Shown: positions 7,859 to 14,929 of the stretch, piece by piece
How the letters are laid out: every line of letters starts with the position of its first letter
Numbering within the stretch: position 1 is the stretch's first letter
NCBI GenBank assembly: GCA_030426295.1
Contig: JAUHYY010000001.1
Span: 1-46,060 of the forward strand
Source: a bacterium
GTDB taxonomy: Bacteria > Patescibacteriota > Gracilibacteria > UBA1369 > GCA-2718715
Direction: 5' to 3'
Length of the DNA: 46,060 bases
Program-made: the position numbers and the translations under genes
Notes under the pieces: model-generated
The model's input: the letters and a program-made list of their open reading frames with translations, nothing else
What the model was told of the DNA's origin: nothing
Database searches by the model: none

Positions 7859-9103
7859 TTACGGAAGTAAATTTTTAGCCCATCCCTTTAATGTGCTAGC
7901 GGCTTTAGTGAAATCGATCTTTGAGAAATCGATACCAAGTCCGATGTGCGCATCTTCAAATCTGCTTCCCCAAACTAGAAGTCCGATTGCTGATGAATAT
8001 GATGGATCATCAATTTTTTCAACAACTCCTTCGAAGTTAGTCGGGAATCCGATTTGAACAGGTAGGTTAAGTGTTTCCCGAGCAAGGTCTATCGTTCCAG
8101 GCATTTTTGCTCCGGCACCTGTTAGGATTACTCCTGCAGGCAACATTCCGTCTCTATGAATCTTTGCCAGTTCATCTCTTACAAGTAAGAAGATTTCGTG
8201 GTAACGAGCTTGAATGATTTGTGAAAGTGTCTTTCTAGATACTTGCTGCAGATCAATCTTGCTCAAAAGTGATAAGTCGATCATTTCTCTTTCTTGAACT
8301 TCCTCTGGTAGGCAAGTCCCGTATTCGATCTTGATCTTTTCTGCTGTGTCTATTGAAGTTTTTAGTCCAATTGCAACGTCGTTAGTAACATTTTCTCCGC
8401 CAACTGGGATCACTGCTGAATGTAGGATAGTTCCTTCTTCGTATACTGCCATTGATGTAGACCCTGAACCGATATCAACTACGACTACACCAAGTTCTTT
8501 TTGTCTCTTTGATAAAACAGATTCTCCAGGTGCTAGTGAGTTTGGAATAATATCGTTAATGTCTACGCCAGCTTGAAGTACTGATTTTTCAATATTCTTA
8601 ATTGCTGGAACAAGTCCTGTAACAATATGAGCTTCTACTTCCAGTCTGATACCGCTCATTCCTACTGGGTATTTGATTCATTTTTGTTCGTCTACCGTAA
8701 ATGATTTAGGAATAATTCTTAAGATTCTTCTATTTGATGGAATTGAAACTGCTTGTGCAGCTTCTAGCACTCTGTCGATGTCTTCTTCCATAATCTCGCT
8801 GTTTGGGTTTGCAATTGCGATTACCCCTTTTGAGTTTGATGACTCAACATGGTGACCATTAATACCAAGGAATACATGGTGGATTGGTTCGCCTGCCATT
8901 CGTTCAGCGTCTTCAAGTGCAGATGCTATTGAGTTGATTGTTTCTTCTACATCAATAACCATGCTTTTTCTAATTCCAGTTGATGGAGCAATACCTACAC
9001 CAATAATGTTTGGTACTCCAGTTTTTTCATCAACTAAGCCAACGATTACTCGAATTTTTGAGCTACCGATATCTAAGCTTGCTATGATTTTATTTCTCGC
9101 CAT
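7859..9103 (-). CDS. ftsA: Cell division protein FtsA, interrupted by an in-frame TGA
   Basis: FtsA is an actin-like ATPase that anchors FtsZ to the membrane. Here it appears as two frames in the same phase, 9103-8678 (141 residues) and 8659-7859 (266 residues), separated only by TGA at 8678-8680 and six further codons. Read through, the gene is 414 codons, the normal FtsA length. The N-terminal half has the phosphate-1 motif ASLDIGSSKIRVIVG and the FTVDEQK segment; the C-terminal half begins IKYPVGMSGIRLEVEAHIV and has VVVVDIGSGSTSMAVY. The C-terminal TLKGWAKNLLP resembles the membrane-targeting helix. In FtsA proteins the TGA position is usually glycine (QEGIKNPVG in E. coli). It could be a nonsense mutation, a sequencing error, readthrough, or two separate polypeptides: the downstream ATG at 8659 is preceded by AGGA. 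Confidence 0.9.
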
Positions 9104-9412
9104 TTTGTTAGTCGTTAGTTATTTGGAAATTAGTAGTCGCCAAAATTCTGCGCTTGTCTAAAGTGGAATCAATGTACAATTTACAGAGTGCTTTTACAAA
9201 CAGTTTTTAGCCGGTTTAGAGTAGGTAGGTATTTACGTAAACATTTTTTGTTCGACTATTCAGGTGGCTACCAAGCGGTATAGTTCTGCTCTAGTGTAAG
9301 CGATATGAGCAGTAATTTGAATTTGCAATAATTTCAAAAGCAGGTGTAGCTATATATTTCCGTGAACCAATTTTGTGTACCCTAGAGTGCAGCCGTGCAA
9401 ATTTTGTGATCG
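9104..9412. other. 309-bp noncoding gap upstream of ftsA
   Basis: No reading frame of useful length exists on either strand. I see a TTTACGTAAA palindrome (9232-9241) and an 8-bp inverted repeat AATTTGCA (9320-9327) / TGCAAATT (9396-9403). On the minus strand a weak TTGTAA, 17 bp, TACATT pair might be an ftsA promoter. None of the tmRNA, RNase P RNA or SRP RNA signatures I know is present. It could hold a small RNA or a long leader. Confidence 0.5.
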
Positions 9413-10321
9413 CTAAAAGAGGGCTTGTTGTTGGTTGAGGTGCTTGACAGTTTCGAGTTTACTTTCTAAGTTCTCTAGTTTATTTATGAGTGATTTCATT
9501 TCGAGTTGAGTAAAAAATTCTCGGGCAGTTTTAAAACTTATGTTTTGAGTTTTGAAACTTTCTATCTTTGTTTCGATTTCAATATCGTCTTCTAGTGTTG
9601 CAAGTCGTCGACATAAAAATGCCATTTCTTTTCCTTCGATTAGTTTTGTTTTTAGTGCACCTTTTATGTTTTCGATGTTTTCATATATATCTTCGAGGTG
9701 TCCGTACTCTTGTATGAGTTTTGATGCAGTTTTTTCTCCTATTCCGCGGATTCCCGGTAGGTTGTCTGATGAATCACCGTGAAGTCCTTTGTAATCTGGT
9801 ATGAATTCAGGAGTGAATCCGTATTTTTCTACTACTTCGTCTATTCCCATTAGTTTGTTTGGGTTTCTTCCGTGTCCAGGTTTTAGAACTTTGATGTCGT
9901 TAACAAGTTGAAGCAGGTCGAAGTCGTTAGAGTAAACGATTACTTCTGTATTTGGCGTTTCGTTCTCTCGGGCAATTGTTGCTATTAAGTCGTCAGCTTC
10001 TACGCCTGGTTTTTCTACTAGGTTGAATCCGGCTTCAGTTAGGATTTGTTTGATTGGGCCTATTTGAGAATAGAGCTCGTCTGGTGCTTTTTCTCGGTTA
10101 GCTTTGTAGTCTTCGTATTCTTCTTTACGTCTTGTTACTTCTTGTCTGTCGAAGCATACAGCCATATAGTCCGGCTTTTCTGCTATTAGTAGGTTTAATA
10201 ATATAGTGTAAAACCCGAAAACAGCATTAATTTGTTGCCCTTTGGATGTTTTCAGTGGAGGTATAGCATAAAAGCCTCGAAAGACAAGTGCAGTGCCGTC
10301 TATAAGCAGTAATTTGGACAT
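9413..10321 (-). CDS. Free-standing 5'-3' exonuclease (Pol I N-terminal domain type)
   Basis: The 302-residue protein corresponds to the 5' nuclease domain of DNA polymerase I, which removes RNA primers and flaps, without any polymerase domain. It shows the metal-binding acidic residues in LLLIDGTALVFRGFYAI (Asp8), CFDRQEVTRRKEEYEDYKANR, GVEADDLIAT (about 106-114), YSNDFDLLQLV, and GDSSDNLPGIRGIGEKTASK (182-200), which carries the last acidic cluster and the H3TH DNA-binding motif. It ends cleanly at TAG rather than by truncation, so it is an independent enzyme like YpcP or Xni. The start at 10321 is divergent from the next gene across a shared symmetric promoter. Confidence 0.93.
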   Translation of the reverse strand: MSKLLLIDGTALVFRGFYAIPPLKTSKGQQINAVFGFYTILLNLLIAEKPDYMAVCFDRQEVTRRKEEYEDYKANREKAPDELYSQIGPIKQILTEAGFNLVEKPGVEADDLIATIARENETPNTEVIVYSNDFDLLQLVNDIKVLKPGHGRNPNKLMGIDEVVEKYGFTPEFIPDYKGLHGDSSDNLPGIRGIGEKTASKLIQEYGHLEDIYENIENIKGALKTKLIEGKEMAFLCRRLATLEDDIEIETKIESFKTQNISFKTAREFFTQLEMKSLINKLENLESKLETVKHLNQQQALF

Positions 10322-10348
10322 TGGAAACTATTTTAGAGCTTTAATTTG

Positions 10349-10361
10349 TGCTATAATAGCA
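10349..10361. promoter_or_regulatory. Palindromic divergent promoter (extended -10 on both strands)
   Basis: TGCTATAATAGCA is a perfect 13-bp palindrome. On the plus strand it reads TGcTATAAT and on the minus strand TGcTATTAT, each an extended -10. It can therefore drive the protease-like gene to the right and the exonuclease to the left. No good -35 is seen on either side. Confidence 0.6.
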
Positions 10362-10382
10362 GGATATATTTATTTTAAAAAC

Positions 10383-12560
10383 GTGGGATTAGGAGAAGTT
10401 TTTGAAACAGTTGGTGATTTTGATCAGTCGGTTGAAGATCCGCAGGTTCTTGAAGAATTAAGTTTTGAAGATAGGTGTGCTGAAGTTTTTGGCCCTGATG
10501 CTTTTGAGTCAAATCGAGAAAATCATGAAGCAGAACAAGTTGCTCAAACTTTGGATCAGCTCGAGCCAGATATACTTGCTTTTGCAGAGACAGTTCAGAG
10601 CGTTGCCCCTGCTGGCCGTACAGATTATGTGTTGGAGTTTTACGATGGTTTTCAAGATAAGGAAGCTTTTTTTACTGTCCTAATTAATACGAATAGCGAT
10701 GTGATTATTGAAGCCTTTATTCCTGCGATTTTTGATAGAGATATATTTTTAAGACTTTTATATAATGACAATCTTAAGAGTGAACATATTGATGGCATAC
10801 TAGATTTGATCGAGTCGGAGAACCCATATCTCTTAAGTGAGAATGACTATTTTGCTGATTCTTCTGTTTTTTATGATTTAAGAATGTTGATGTCTAGGCC
10901 TTCATTCAATAGGTCTCATGCACAGCGTATTGTTGAAATGGCTGTAGAATATGATATGAAAGATTTAGTAATTGCATTTTTAGAGTTTGCTCAAAGGGAT
11001 ATATTTGACGATTCAAATGTAGATTTTATGAATATGATTCTGGACCATTTTCATGATGATGAGGTTCGTTTCAGGGTTGTTAGCCTTGCTGCTAATTTTA
11101 GCTTTGCAAGATTTATGGATTTTATTAGGAACCAGGATGCAAGTGATGATTTTGTATTTTATTATTTGGAGAATATAGAATATCAGGGAGGTTTTAGTTA
11201 TGAGTCAGCAGTTGTTAGAAACTATTTTGAAGATAATATTAGTGCTTTATTTGATTATAATATGTCAAGATCGTATGAATTAGCATCTTTACTTATAATG
11301 AAAATTCCTTCTTCTGTTATTGCTGAATTTATATACTGTACACGTTCAATTGAGAAAGATGAAAACATGATACGCTTACTATTTAATAATCGATCAGGAA
11401 CGCCATATGTTGTTGAAGATTTTGTAGAAACTCTTAGTTTTGAAGATGTTTTAGATATTTTAGGTGATGATGATTATACTAGTTCTCAACGTTTAAGGTT
11501 GGTTTTGAATTTAGCTGATGACTTAAAGGAAAGGTTGTTAAATGAATTTCCATTTATGCACGAGAATGTTGCTGGGTGGCAGTCTGGTTTAAATAGTGTT
11601 TTATATGGTGTTGAAGATGCTGACCCTGTTTTCACCTTTATTATTAGAAATTTATCCGCGAATTTTCTTTCACAATTTTCTCTTCCTCAAGGGAATATCT
11701 CTGACTGGCAGAGAATTCTTGGTAGGTATTTTGTTATGAATGAAGTTGCACATGTGGATCCTGAGGCGGTGGAATCTGCTATTGATGATATCAGTGAGTA
11801 TAGAGAAAGGTTTGGGAATATAAGTATATATAGTGGTCGAAATGTGGTTGAGTTTAATTCGTCTGAAGTATGGGTTGGAGATATTAGTAGATTTAATTTA
11901 CCTGAATTACAGGATGCAATTGCTGAGCAGGGGCCTGCCTCATATTTTCATTATGAATTTGAAGCTGATTTAAATACTTATGAAGACCTTTCTGTGCTTG
12001 CTGATGATGGAACATTAATTGAGGGAAGAGTATCTAGAGGGCCCGATGAAAATGTGACTTTTATTAGGAATCATATTCTTGATGCCCCTCCACCATTAAC
12101 TTGTACGTTTAACGGTCATGGTCATCCAACTGCTGTCAGCCTTGAAAATGCAATGTTCAATGTAGCAGATATTGTTAGGATTTTAGCTGAAAGGTATGAG
12201 CGTTATGGTGATGTTGTTTCTGAAGATATTTATATTTTACCTATGTGCTTTGGTAATAATATTGTGAATAATGTTATTACTGAATTAAATAATTTAAACT
12301 TGCCGGCTCCTGTTTTTTTAACATATGCGGAATATAATCAAATTTCATTTGATGAACCACATCTTGCTCTGCGATATGGTAATGTGTTTACTCGAGAGCT
12401 TGTTCAGAAGGAGAATGCAACAATAGGTGATTTTATGGATTTAGATTTTGATAGGAATTTTAATTTATCTAATCCTACTGTAATTGTTCCAAAGCAAGAT
12501 GGCGGCACGATTCAAATCTCGCAAAATGAAATTGAGTTGCCTGACCAAAGGGCGGTATAG
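10383..12560 (+). CDS. Helical-repeat protein with possible clan-CD (caspase-like) Cys/His site
   Basis: I do not recognise a named family. I chose GTG 10383 (725 residues) because the extended -10 at 10349-10357 lies about 20 bp upstream; an ATG at 10293 would place the promoter inside the gene and overlap the divergent exonuclease. Residues ~1-450 are acidic and almost all helical, with repeated 30-40 residue helix pairs resembling HEAT or ARM repeats. The C-terminal ~200 residues alternate strands and helices. Two segments resemble the catalytic strands of clan CD cysteine peptidases (caspase, gingipain, CHAT): TCTFNGHGHP with His579 after a hydrophobic strand, and DIYILPMCFGNN with Cys622 after the next. 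No signal peptide is seen with this start. The peptidase assignment is inference from motif and spacing. Confidence 0.75.
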   Translation: MGLGEVFETVGDFDQSVEDPQVLEELSFEDRCAEVFGPDAFESNRENHEAEQVAQTLDQLEPDILAFAETVQSVAPAGRTDYVLEFYDGFQDKEAFFTVLINTNSDVIIEAFIPAIFDRDIFLRLLYNDNLKSEHIDGILDLIESENPYLLSENDYFADSSVFYDLRMLMSRPSFNRSHAQRIVEMAVEYDMKDLVIAFLEFAQRDIFDDSNVDFMNMILDHFHDDEVRFRVVSLAANFSFARFMDFIRNQDASDDFVFYYLENIEYQGGFSYESAVVRNYFEDNISALFDYNMSRSYELASLLIMKIPSSVIAEFIYCTRSIEKDENMIRLLFNNRSGTPYVVEDFVETLSFEDVLDILGDDDYTSSQRLRLVLNLADDLKERLLNEFPFMHENVAGWQSGLNSVLYGVEDADPVFTFIIRNLSANFLSQFSLPQGNISDWQRILGRYFVMNEVAHVDPEAVESAIDDISEYRERFGNISIYSGRNVVEFNSSEVWVGDISRFNLPELQDAIAEQGPASYFHYEFEADLNTYEDLSVLADDGTLIEGRVSRGPDENVTFIRNHILDAPPPLTCTFNGHGHPTAVSLENAMFNVADIVRILAERYERYGDVVSEDIYILPMCFGNNIVNNVITELNNLNLPAPVFLTYAEYNQISFDEPHLALRYGNVFTRELVQKENATIGDFMDLDFDRNFNLSNPTVIVPKQDGGTIQISQNEIELPDQRAV

Positions 12561-12645
12561 ACTTAACTGTCAGCATATCGTCTGTTTGTGGCAAGCTGTA
12601 CAGTGTATTAATCTTTGGTTGGGAGTTTTAATTTGGTCTTAAATC

Positions 12646-12654
12646 TGTTATAAT
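12646..12654 (+). promoter_or_regulatory. Extended -10 promoter for the gene at 12686
   Basis: TGtTATAAT, a perfect extended -10, lies 31 bp before the ATG. The upstream -35 region is poor. The 125-bp gap it lies in holds nothing else I can identify. Confidence 0.6.
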
Positions 12655-12685
12655 ACTTAGATAAATAAATAACAAAAAGAACCAA

Positions 12686-13105
12686 ATGAGCCCAGTTAAA
12701 AAGTCTCAAAATCCTAGAATTATGTTGGTTGGGAGTTTTCCGGATATGTTTTTGGAGGGAATTTCTGAGCTTGGGTTTGATTTCTTCTTATACAAAAGTA
12801 GTAAGGCTGAGAAAACTAAAGAAGCTGACATTGTAGTCGTTGGTCTTGATCGTTTGGATCAAGCTGTAGATTTTGTTTGTAAGTCAAAAGCTGTGCCTGT
12901 TGTTAAGAAAGGTACTAGAAGTTTTGTTAATTTTGATCCACTTGCTGAAGAAGGAAATGCATTCCTGTATGAAGGTGGTTCTCAATGGCATATGCTACAA
13001 GCTCTAATTCGAGCTGTAGAGACTTATAAGTTCGAATACGATTGGAAGGTCGTATGTGACCAAGTGAATGAGCTAGTGCTCGAAAATGTGCCTACTCCAG
13101 TTTAG
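12686..13105 (+). CDS. Small protein resembling the C-terminal part of a starch/glycogen synthase-type glycosyltransferase
   Basis: This 139-residue protein has Rossmann-like strands (RIMLVGSF, DIVVVGLD). The segment AVPVVKKGTRSFVNFDP, then GNAFLYEGGSQWHMLQALIRA and a Tyr/Trp-containing helix, parallels the end of GT5 synthases, where a VPIVRxTGGLxDTV block is followed by GTGFxF, a helix LxxAIxRA, and W. The catalytic N-terminal domain is absent and the TGGL glycines are replaced, so enzymatic activity is unlikely. It may bind a nucleotide-sugar or have another role. The gene has its own promoter and its last 4 bp overlap the end of the convergent pilin-like gene. The similarity is weak and is my inference. 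Confidence 0.6.
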   Translation: MSPVKKSQNPRIMLVGSFPDMFLEGISELGFDFFLYKSSKAEKTKEADIVVVGLDRLDQAVDFVCKSKAVPVVKKGTRSFVNFDPLAEEGNAFLYEGGSQWHMLQALIRAVETYKFEYDWKVVCDQVNELVLENVPTPV

Positions 13106-13503
13106 TCTAGAGTTCTAATCCCTGAGCCGTTACTCGATTGAAGATCCTGACTTATGTTTTGGATTATTTTTATGATTTCTTCGAATCTAATGTATTCGAT
13201 TGTGTTTAGTCCGATAACTTGACCTACAGCGTTTACAATAATGATTGCAAAGATTGTTACGATAAGACCTATGATTGCGTAACGGATTGTACTAACTGCT
13301 TGTTTGATTTTGTCTTCTTGTCCTCCAGATAAAATAAATGAAATCCCACCTATGAAGATGAAGATTACTGATAAAAGTCCAGCGGCAATAATTGCATAAG
13401 CAAGACCTCTGTTAATTAGTTCTGTAATATCAAGGCTCTCTGCTGTATCGAGTAGGGAACCTTCAGTGATCTGTGCGAAATATAAGAATTTGTTTATAAG
13501 CAT
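13102..13503 (-). CDS. Pilin-like two-helix membrane protein (Mbov_0395/VirB2-like)
   Basis: The 133-residue protein has a short N-terminal hydrophobic segment and then two membrane helices (AYAIIAAGLLSVIFIFIGG and IGLIVTIFAIIIVNAVGQ) joined by a short polar loop containing GGQEDKIKQA. This layout and the GGISFILSGG motif are typical of the Mbov_0395-type pilin-like proteins found with type IV secretion or pilus genes in mycoplasmas and in candidate phyla bacteria. No other secretion gene is adjacent, so the partner apparatus must lie elsewhere or be absent. The C-terminal 30 residues are polar. The family call rests on layout and local motif. Confidence 0.7.
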   Translation of the reverse strand: MLINKFLYFAQITEGSLLDTAESLDITELINRGLAYAIIAAGLLSVIFIFIGGISFILSGGQEDKIKQAVSTIRYAIIGLIVTIFAIIIVNAVGQVIGLNTIEYIRFEEIIKIIQNISQDLQSSNGSGIRTLD

Positions 13504-13518
13504 TTGTTTTTATCTAAA

Positions 13519-13549
13519 GAAAAAACTCACCAACTTGCATTGGTGAGTT
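13519..13549 (-). terminator. Rho-independent terminator after khpA
   Basis: A 10-bp perfect stem AACTCACCAA/TTGGTGAGTT with a 6-base loop is followed on the minus strand by TTTTTTCTTT. It ends the DUF721-rpsP-khpA transcript before the pilin-like gene. Confidence 0.85.
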
Positions 13550-13580
13550 TATCAAAGTTTCTATTTTTGATGAAGAGATT

Positions 13581-13886
13581 TTATAATCCTAGTTCATCAT
13601 CGATACCAGCGTCTGGAAGGTTAACTTCTTCTCCGCTTGGTTCAAGAATTTTAAGATTTACTCTTTCTTCATTCTTAGATCCGATAAGTCTTAGTAGAAC
13701 TCTCATAGCTTTAGCGGTTTGACCATTTCTACCAATGATCTTACCCATGTCGTCTTTAGCAACTTTAAGAGTAATTAGTACTCCTAGGTCATCGATTGTT
13801 CTGTCGATAACTACTTCATCTGGGCTGTCTACGATATTCTTAACTACGAACTGTAAAAAATCTACGTCTTTGTGTGTGTTGTCCAT
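13581..13886 (-). CDS. khpA: KH-domain RNA-binding protein KhpA
   Basis: The 101-residue protein contains one KH domain with the RNA-binding GxxG loop as GRNG in GKIIGRNGQTAKAMRVLLR. KhpA proteins (YlqC) bind RNA, often with KhpB/Jag, and affect cell shape and division. It lies 51 bp downstream of rpsP, as in many bacteria, where rpsP, khpA, rimM and trmD form an operon; rimM and trmD are missing here. The C-terminal 20 residues form an acidic tail. The transcript ends at the terminator just downstream. Confidence 0.92.
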   Translation of the reverse strand: MDNTHKDVDFLQFVVKNIVDSPDEVVIDRTIDDLGVLITLKVAKDDMGKIIGRNGQTAKAMRVLLRLIGSKNEERVNLKILEPSGEEVNLPDAGIDDELGL

Positions 13887-13937
13887 CTTGAATTAAAGGT
13901 TAACGAATTAAAAACACAAATTAAATTTGCTTTATTA

Positions 13938-14540
13938 TTATTCTGATTTTTCTTCAGATTCTTCTGAAGTTTCTTTGGCTGGAGCTTCCTCAGCAGCTGG
14001 TTCTTCAGCTGGAGCTTCCTCAGCAGCTGGTTCTTCAGCTGGAGCTTCCTCAGCAGCTGGTTCTTCAGCTGGAGCTTCCTCAGCAGCTGGTTCTTCAGCT
14101 GGAGCTTCTTCAGCAGCTGGTTCTTCAGCTGGAGCTTCTTCAGCAGCTGGTTCTTCAGCAGCTGGTTCTTCAGCAGCTGGTTCTTCAGCTGGAGCTTCCT
14201 CAGCAGCTGGTTCTTCAGCTGGAGCTTCTGGAGCCTCTTCTTCTTCTGGAGCGTTTTTCTTTCTTCTTTTCTTGTCTCGGTTTCCGATATATTTGTCCAT
14301 ATCAGACATTCCTAGACCTTTAAGAAGAGAAGCAACTGTGTCAGTTGGTTGAGCTCCTTTAGATATCCATTCTTTAATTTTATCTTGATCAACTTCAAGA
14401 ACTTTAGGGTTTTGAGTTGGAAGATAGTGACCTACTAGGTCGATATATTTCTTTTTTACTGCTTGAGATTTCTCAGCAACAACAATTCTGTATGCAGGCA
14501 GGTTTTTTCTACCGATACGTTGGAGTCTTATTCTTAACAA
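13938..14540 (-). CDS. rpsP: 30S ribosomal protein S16 with long Ala/Glu/Pro repeat tail
   Basis: Residues 1-95 are a normal S16 (MLRIRLQRIGRKNLPAYRIV, then GHYLPTQNPKVLEVD and GAQPTDTVASLLK), a primary 16S-binding protein of the small subunit. After a basic stretch (RDKKRRKKN) the protein continues for about 100 more residues of decapeptide units PAEEPAAEEA, ending in a Ser/Glu-rich tip. Total length is 200 residues against the usual 80-90. The tail is strongly acidic and probably disordered, projecting from the ribosome. At DNA level it is a 30-bp tandem repeat with several identical copies, so its length is likely to vary. It is preceded by a DUF721 gene and followed by khpA. Confidence 0.96.
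   Translation of the reverse strand: MLRIRLQRIGRKNLPAYRIVVAEKSQAVKKKYIDLVGHYLPTQNPKVLEVDQDKIKEWISKGAQPTDTVASLLKGLGMSDMDKYIGNRDKKRRKKNAPEEEEAPEAPAEEPAAEEAPAEEPAAEEPAAEEPAAEEAPAEEPAAEEAPAEEPAAEEAPAEEPAAEEAPAEEPAAEEAPAEEPAAEEAPAKETSEESEEKSE
13981..14220. repeat. 30-bp tandem repeat (VNTR-like) inside rpsP
   Basis: Four exact 30-bp copies occupy 13981-14100. Two near copies follow at 14101-14160, then two 15-bp half units at 14161-14190 and another full copy at 14191-14220. The unit encodes PAEEPAAEEA on the minus strand. Near identity at DNA level points to recent duplication or slippage. Confidence 0.95.
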
Positions 14541-14573
14541 GTTTTTCTGGGTTAAACCTATAAAAAAGCGTGA

Positions 14574-14882
14574 TTAGTCTAGCGCCTTTTCTTTTAAAGT
14601 CAAGCTGAGTTTCTTTACGCTTTCTTTACCCAGTTTTTGGTTTATCAACTTGATAAATTTGGCCTTATTATAAAATAGCTCTTGAGAGGCTACGGATCCC
14701 TTTGTGTAAACAAAAACCGTGTTTTCTTTGAAAGATCTGATTTTTACGATTTTGACTAGTCGTGGAAATTCCGCTGCCAGTATGTCTCTAGCTATAGAGC
14801 AAACATGAGCTCCTTCCATCTGTTTTTGAAGTCCTAGGTGGTTGATCGTCTTTTGTACTTGGCTTTGAAAAGTTTCGAACAA
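14574..14882 (-). CDS. DUF721/DciA-like protein
   Basis: This 102-residue protein has the short alpha/beta pattern of the DUF721 family: an N-terminal helix, a hydrophobic strand (VKIVKIRSFKENTVFVYTKG), the conserved SVASQELFYNKAKFIKLIN helix and a final strand-like KKLSLTL. DciA members load the replicative helicase in bacteria that lack DnaC/DnaI. The similarity is at the level of pattern, so I rate the family as probable and the helicase role as only possible. It is 33 bp upstream of rpsP in the same direction and is likely the first gene of that operon. Confidence 0.65.
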   Translation of the reverse strand: MFETFQSQVQKTINHLGLQKQMEGAHVCSIARDILAAEFPRLVKIVKIRSFKENTVFVYTKGSVASQELFYNKAKFIKLINQKLGKESVKKLSLTLKEKALD

Positions 14883-14894
14883 GGGGAAGTAATT

Positions 14895-14929
14895 ATAATA
14901 CGTAATACATAATTATAATTACGTATTAT
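14895..14929. repeat. 12-bp inverted repeat between the DUF721 and glycosyltransferase genes
   Basis: Arms ATAATACGTAAT (14895-14906) and ATTACGTATTAT (14918-14929) are perfect complements around an 11-base AT loop and reach into the glycosyltransferase stop codon. The sequence is also roughly 7-bp periodic, like the other heptad arrays, and a related stretch lies at 27170-27190. No T-run follows, so terminator function is uncertain. Confidence 0.6.

Noticed and set aside
8660..8680. Genome-wide UGA=Gly recoding (genetic code 25)
   Set aside because: prfB is present, other genes are intact without internal UGA, and four genes end in TGA with sensible ends, so a single in-frame UGA cannot support recoding.
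10293..10382. Upstream ATG with a hydrophobic N-terminus for the protease-like protein
   Set aside because: It overlaps the divergent exonuclease gene and the extended -10 promoter would lie within the coding region.
13981..14220. CRISPR-like array
   Set aside because: The repeats are directly adjacent with no spacers and stay in the reading frame of S16.
13927..14352. Ser/Ala/Gly-rich frame on the plus strand opposite rpsP
   Set aside because: It is the antisense reading of the repeat region of rpsP and has no start signal or conserved content.
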